A DNA stretch of 21,525 bases from Reticulitermes lucifugus (lineage: Eukaryota; Arthropoda; Insecta; Blattodea; Rhinotermitidae), in assembly GCA_026260175.1 (NCBI GenBank), contig JAKCWW010010521.1, positions 1-21,525 on the forward strand, read 5' to 3'. A program made the position numbers and the translations under genes. Numbering within the stretch: the first letter of the stretch is position 1; each line of letters starts with the position of its first letter. The notes under the pieces are model-generated. The model saw only the letters and a list, made by a program, of their open reading frames with translations, did no database searches and was not told where the DNA came from. This document shows, piece by piece, positions 18,947 to 21,525 of this stretch.

Positions 18947-19290
18947 CTGAATCCAGGAAAAGGAACAATTGATCAATTTGCGAGTGATTCGGTTTTAAAG
19001 CAAAATCTTCCCACCATTTATCTTTCAAGATTTTGGGCTAGCTTAACTGAAGAGTATCTTGAGATTTCGAAACGTGCTGTTAGAAAACTTTTACCGTTTC
19101 CAGCCACTTACCTGTGCGAATCTGGATTTTCGCGATACAGTATGAAAAAACTAAATACAAAAATAAGCTGGACGATGAGGCAGATCTCAGATTGCTACTG
19201 TCGCCCATTATACTAAATTTCAAATTTCAAATTCATCAAAACAGCCTTATCCGTCACAATGAGAAATTAACACACGATAATTTGCAGTGA
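18947..19290 (+). other. hAT C-terminal dimerisation region of the pseudogene
   Basis: From 18947 a frame reads IDQFASDSVLKQ, FWASLTEEYLEIS, AVRKLLPFPATYLCESGFS and MKKLNTK; it then shifts and continues as KLDDEADLRLLLSP to a TGA at 19288-19290. The YLCESGFS box followed by a K/N-rich turn and a DDLRLAL-like helix is the hallmark of the hAT dimerisation domain (Dimer_Tnp_hAT). It is the best preserved part of the relic. Confidence 0.88.
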
Positions 19291-19396
19291 TTTACTGATT
19301 GATCAAACCGAGAGTGACGTTTTAGCGTTACATTTTGCCTACAAAAAAGAGCCTACGGTCTACATTCCCTTTCTTCTTTACTTTTCCTATATTGCC
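19291..19396. other. Spacer between the hAT relic and the LINE fragment
   Basis: Nothing recognised. The 3' terminal inverted repeat of the hAT element might be expected here but I cannot identify it. Confidence 0.4.
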
Positions 19397-19905
19397 AGCA
19401 TTCAAGAAGAAGAAGAAGACTCTTTTCAGCAGCAAATTGGTCTTAAATGTACGGAAGAAAACAGTAAAGTGCTACCAATTGGAACATAGCTTTGTTTGGT
19501 GCTGAAACATGGGACACGTCGGAAAACAGATCACAAACACCTGGAACGTTTTAAAATATGGTGCTGGAGAAGGATGGAGATCAGTTGGACCGATCGTGTG
19601 CAAAACGAAGTATTACATAGAATCAAGGAGGAAAAAAATGTCCTACATACAATACAAAAGAAGGAAGGCTAACTGGATTGGTCACATCTTACGTAGGAAC
19701 TGCCTTCTAAAACACGTTACTGAAGGAAGGATAGAAGATAGGATGGAAGTGACGGGAAGACGAGGAAGAAGCAGCAGCTACAAGATGGCCTTAACGAAGC
19801 GAAAAGATACTGGAAATTGAAAGAGAAAACACTAGATCGCACTGTGTGGAAAACTCGATTTGGAAGAAGCTATGGACCTGTCGTCGTAAGACTACAGAAT
19901 GATGA
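19397..19905 (+). pseudogene. LINE (non-LTR retrotransposon) C-terminal fragment, frameshifted
   Basis: The order of conserved pieces is complete but spread over several frames: AFKKKKKTLFSSKLVLNV and KKTVKCY (19398-19466), IALFGAETWD (about 19485-19515), HLERFKIWCWRRMEISWTD (19539-19595), HRIKEEKNVLHTI, then RRKANWIGHILRRNCLLKHV (19661-19720), EVTGRRGR and, after another shift, RYWKLKEKTLDRT and FGRSYGPVVV (to about 19890). This is the region downstream of the reverse-transcriptase palm. The polymerase and endonuclease are absent. The end matches the fragment at 1-78, in the same orientation. An (AAG)n run of five units (19404-19418) falls where the ORF encodes lysines. Several indels show an old dead copy; the 103-codon frame at 19509-19820 is only one part of it. 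Confidence 0.88.
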
Positions 19906-20132
19906 TCTATATAGCCAGCTCAAACACAAGGGTGGGCTTCCGTGAAATATTTAAATCTGGAAAATGTTTCCACAGACGAAAACGTTTGAAAAGCACAGAT
20001 ATGGACTATTAGGGCTTTACTTAAACACAGTGTATTTGTTGGTTTGATTCAATTTATAAGATTCGATTAAAAATACACGGTAACATGCAACACTAGAAAA
20101 ATTTTGATTTCAGGCTTCCGCCGCGATGTTGA
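19906..20132. other. Unassigned DNA
   Basis: Possible LINE 3' UTR at the left, with no clear poly-A or repeat tail. Nothing else recognised. Confidence 0.35.
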
Positions 20133-20206
20133 TGTAATCTGTGGTATTTTGGGTAATTACACGGCGTCACGACGCCGTGTAATTACCCAAAAGACCACAG
20201 ATTACA
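20133..20206. repeat. Near-perfect palindrome, 36-bp arms, 2-bp spacer
   Basis: The left arm (20133-20168) and right arm (20171-20206) are reverse complements at 35 of 36 positions, with one A/G mismatch (20146 and 20193) and the two bases ac as spacer. As DNA it can form a cruciform; as RNA a very stable hairpin. The centre, ggcgtc ac gacgcc, equals two gcgtcac ends of the CTGAAGA/GAAAC repeat joined back to back, in contrast to the head-to-head pairs at 5884 and 16457. Confidence 0.95.
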
Positions 20207-20365
20207 CTATAAAAATTGTGGAGAAATTCTTCACAAGTTGAGCGATTACTGACTTATATTTGAGATTATCACAACTTTGTTTCTGGGAATTCAGGTCGTC
20301 TGGGATATGACGCTTTGTCGCTGGAGGAGACGTTCGTAATGCCTTCATCTTCAAGTGTTAATATG
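20207..20365 (-). repeat. CTGAAGA/GAAAC repeat copy, minus orientation, with long tail
   Basis: On the reverse strand: cttgaagatgaaggc, cgtctcctccagcgac, gcgtcatatcccagacgacc, then ttgtgataatctcaaat. The last piece matches 7086-7103 in the plus copy, so both carry the same tail. The GAAAC block is altered to CAGCGAC. It directly abuts the right arm of the palindrome. Confidence 0.55.
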
Positions 20366-20374
20366 TCCTTCTTG

Positions 20375-20625
20375 GTTGTTCTTCATGTGGGGGAAAGGCA
20401 CTATAGCTCCGTGCATTCTTAACTTCGGCGCCATATGGAGGTGAGTAGTAAAGTTCACGGCTCTGCCGCTTTAGCCCCGGTATCCACTGAATAGGAGGTT
20501 GCGTGGGCACTCAAGCAGATCCGATTGCTTTTGGGGTACAAACATATTTTGATACTGCAGTGAATCGAAGCACAATTCCTCCTTTGTCCAGCTCGTAATC
20601 TAGTAGCTGAACTGATGTAAGAACA
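20375..20625 (-). mobile_element. tRNA-derived SINE (family A), worn copy
   Basis: The body at 20401-20480 matches the 5007-5290 copy in the same orientation: tagctc, ttaacttcggcgcc, atggaggtg and gccgctttagcccc. The head is badly worn, but gtccagctcgtaatctagtag (20587-20607) corresponds to gtccagctcgcagcgagtcg of the better copy. The 71-codon reverse frame at 20455-20670 is incidental. Ends are approximate. Confidence 0.65.
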
Positions 20626-21160
20626 AACAACCTCATTTAGTACACCGTCTGTAATGAAGGTAGCATTCATAACCTCGTTATTTAATGCAGAGCATTCATA
20701 ACATCAGTGTCATAAAAATACGCCGAGTTCCGGTGTATATGCTGTACACCCACATTAACCACATTACCAGGAGTTGTGTTCCTTAGTGACACGTGGTTGC
20801 GTGTTCAAGAGGAACATTTTTTCTTTTATTTCTCTAATAAACGTGCGCGTTGTTTGACTTTGCATGTTTCATGTTCTGCGATTATTTTTATATTGTCAAA
20901 GTAAATACAGTGTTGGTATGACATACGATGGGTCTGTTCTCTGTAGACATTTACTTCCAAGTCTCGTTGCATCCTTAAAATCCTCGGAATCCTTCCTTAA
21001 TATTTCATTTTTGACTCCTTAAAGCCCAGTGATTAACTTATATACCACCTCGTTTAACATTAAAAATGCTACATTCTTGTCAAAGAGTGCATTTATGTGT
21101 TTTGTAGACATTTCATGCAAAGAGCAATTATTTACCTATACAGAACTTTTACACATGAGA
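20626..21160. other. Unassigned DNA
   Basis: No gene or repeat recognised. A gtgtatatgctgtacac stretch near 20732-20748 forms a small imperfect palindrome. Confidence 0.4.
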
Positions 21161-21185
21161 CGTAGCGTGTTTACTGCACGCTACG
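21161..21185. repeat. Perfect 9-bp hairpin (cgtagcgtg / cacgctacg)
   Basis: Arms 21161-21169 and 21177-21185 are exact reverse complements around a 7-base loop, tttactg. It is not followed by a T-run and there is no gene nearby, so a terminator role is not supported. Confidence 0.7.
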
Positions 21186-21289
21186 AACTAAATTTGTAAA
21201 CGCAATTCATGTTAATCTATGTCTTTAAAGAGCTAATTAAGGGTATTTAACTTGGCATTTCTATCTAAGATATTTTACTCTTCTGTACA

Positions 21290-21525
21290 GGAATTAAAGC
21301 TTTACGGCCTCTTACTTTGGTGCGCTTTATATATGTAAATTAATTTAGGTTTCTTCCCAAGAGAAGAACATGGACTGACATAAATTCTAAAAGGTTCTGA
21401 CGATGGTATATAACATTGAGAACTAATTGTCTTCTGGACTTTGTCCATCGTCCGGATAAAATATATAAAAATATAAAATCACGACGTTTCGGAAGATGGT
21501 TCTTCTTCCGTCTTCAGGTGAAGGG
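21290..21525 (-). repeat. CTGAAGA/GAAAC repeat copy at the right edge, with downstream sequence
   Basis: On the reverse strand CTGAAGA (complement of 21511-21517) is followed by one base, a perfect 6-bp stem ggaaga / tcttcc (complements of 21504-21509 and 21491-21496) with a 7-base loop, then GAAAC (complement of 21486-21490) and gtcgtgattttat. A 48-codon frame starts at the complement of 21446-21448 and ends at 21302, with MDKVQKTISS and SSEPFRIYV. I recall similar strings as recurrent repeat-derived peptides in insects, but the class is unsure. The element runs off the window. Confidence 0.5.

Larger units (their letters stand above)
17339..19290 (+). pseudogene. hAT-superfamily transposase pseudogene (ZBED5/SCAND3-like, Buster type)
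   Basis: hAT transposases cut and paste DNA transposons. Reading across all three frames gives most of such a protein in the right order: an N-terminal DRWFKRGKF and Ser-rich linker (17342-17493); a BED zinc-finger region (17509-17709); SMKVSYRTAREGEE and VPLSDNTIQGRIQD (about 17770-17985); FTIQLGDCEDVLYLAVLLVF (from 18011) leading into LLLCKSIETRTT; SMTGKTVGFVARIK, SSHCILHRHAL and VPNSLKSVL (to 18469); HTEVRWLSRGKVMT (18478-18519); QQLAYLADVFNKLNE and LSMQGRS (18586-18710); FEKYFPP (about 18864); and the C-terminal dimerisation block with ATYLCESGFS (to about 19140) and DDEADLRLLL (to 19290). Stops fall at 17494, 17503, 17710, 18470, 18529, 18718 and 18948, and at least five frame changes are needed. 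In the usual first catalytic region LDxSTD the sequence reads LGDCED, and the usual CTDGA is CTYDF. The copy is dead. No terminal inverted repeats or 8-bp target duplication were found. Confidence 0.92.

Noticed and set aside
1-21525. CRISPR array, phage or bacterial operon features
   Set aside because: No regular direct repeats with unique spacers, no ribosome-binding-site-led gene arrays, and the relics are all of eukaryotic mobile elements.
1-21525. Host protein-coding exons
   Set aside because: No recognised conserved domain outside mobile-element relics; short exons cannot be excluded without transcript data.

Overview
This window looks like intergenic or intronic DNA from a repeat-rich arthropod genome, most likely an insect. 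The remnants recall those I know from cockroach and termite (Blattodea) genomes, but that placement is from memory of repeat families and is not proven by the sequence. The DNA is AT-rich, with no operon-like packing and no long intact reading frame. Every protein-like signal I recognise belongs to a decayed mobile element. I found no host exon, no intact tRNA or rRNA gene, and no CRISPR array.

Layout. The left edge (1-78) carries the last 25 codons of a LINE open reading frame; another fragment of the same family lies at 19397-19905. From 79 to about 4.2 kb there is mostly unassigned DNA, with an (AC)n microsatellite and a weak repeat end. From 4.2 to 7.5 kb there are three tRNA-derived SINEs, one with a perfect 14-bp target-site duplication, and two loci of a second repeat family (called here the CTGAAGA/GAAAC repeat). 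The interval 7.5-10.1 kb is unassigned. From 10.1 to 13.0 kb there is one CTGAAGA/GAAAC copy and four SINEs. A reverse-strand LINE C-terminus lies at 14.05-14.55 kb. More CTGAAGA/GAAAC copies, two of the loci arranged head-to-head, lie at 16.4-16.9 kb. A long (ATGT)n microsatellite runs straight into a hAT-type transposase pseudogene (17.3-19.3 kb), the best protein relic in the window. The right end holds the second LINE fragment, a striking 36-bp-arm palindrome, another SINE and further CTGAAGA/GAAAC copies up to the edge.

How the pieces relate. The elements are independent insertions and do not form a pathway. The SINEs depend on LINE machinery and carry RNA polymerase III A/B-box promoter sequences. 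The hAT relic is a dead cut-and-paste transposase. The CTGAAGA/GAAAC copies share a short stem-loop that resembles the catalytic core of hammerhead ribozymes, as known from Penelope-like retroelement ends. That identification is an inference. No new multi-gene system is visible; the most unusual items are the inverted pairs of this repeat, the long palindrome and the cleanly duplicated SINE target.
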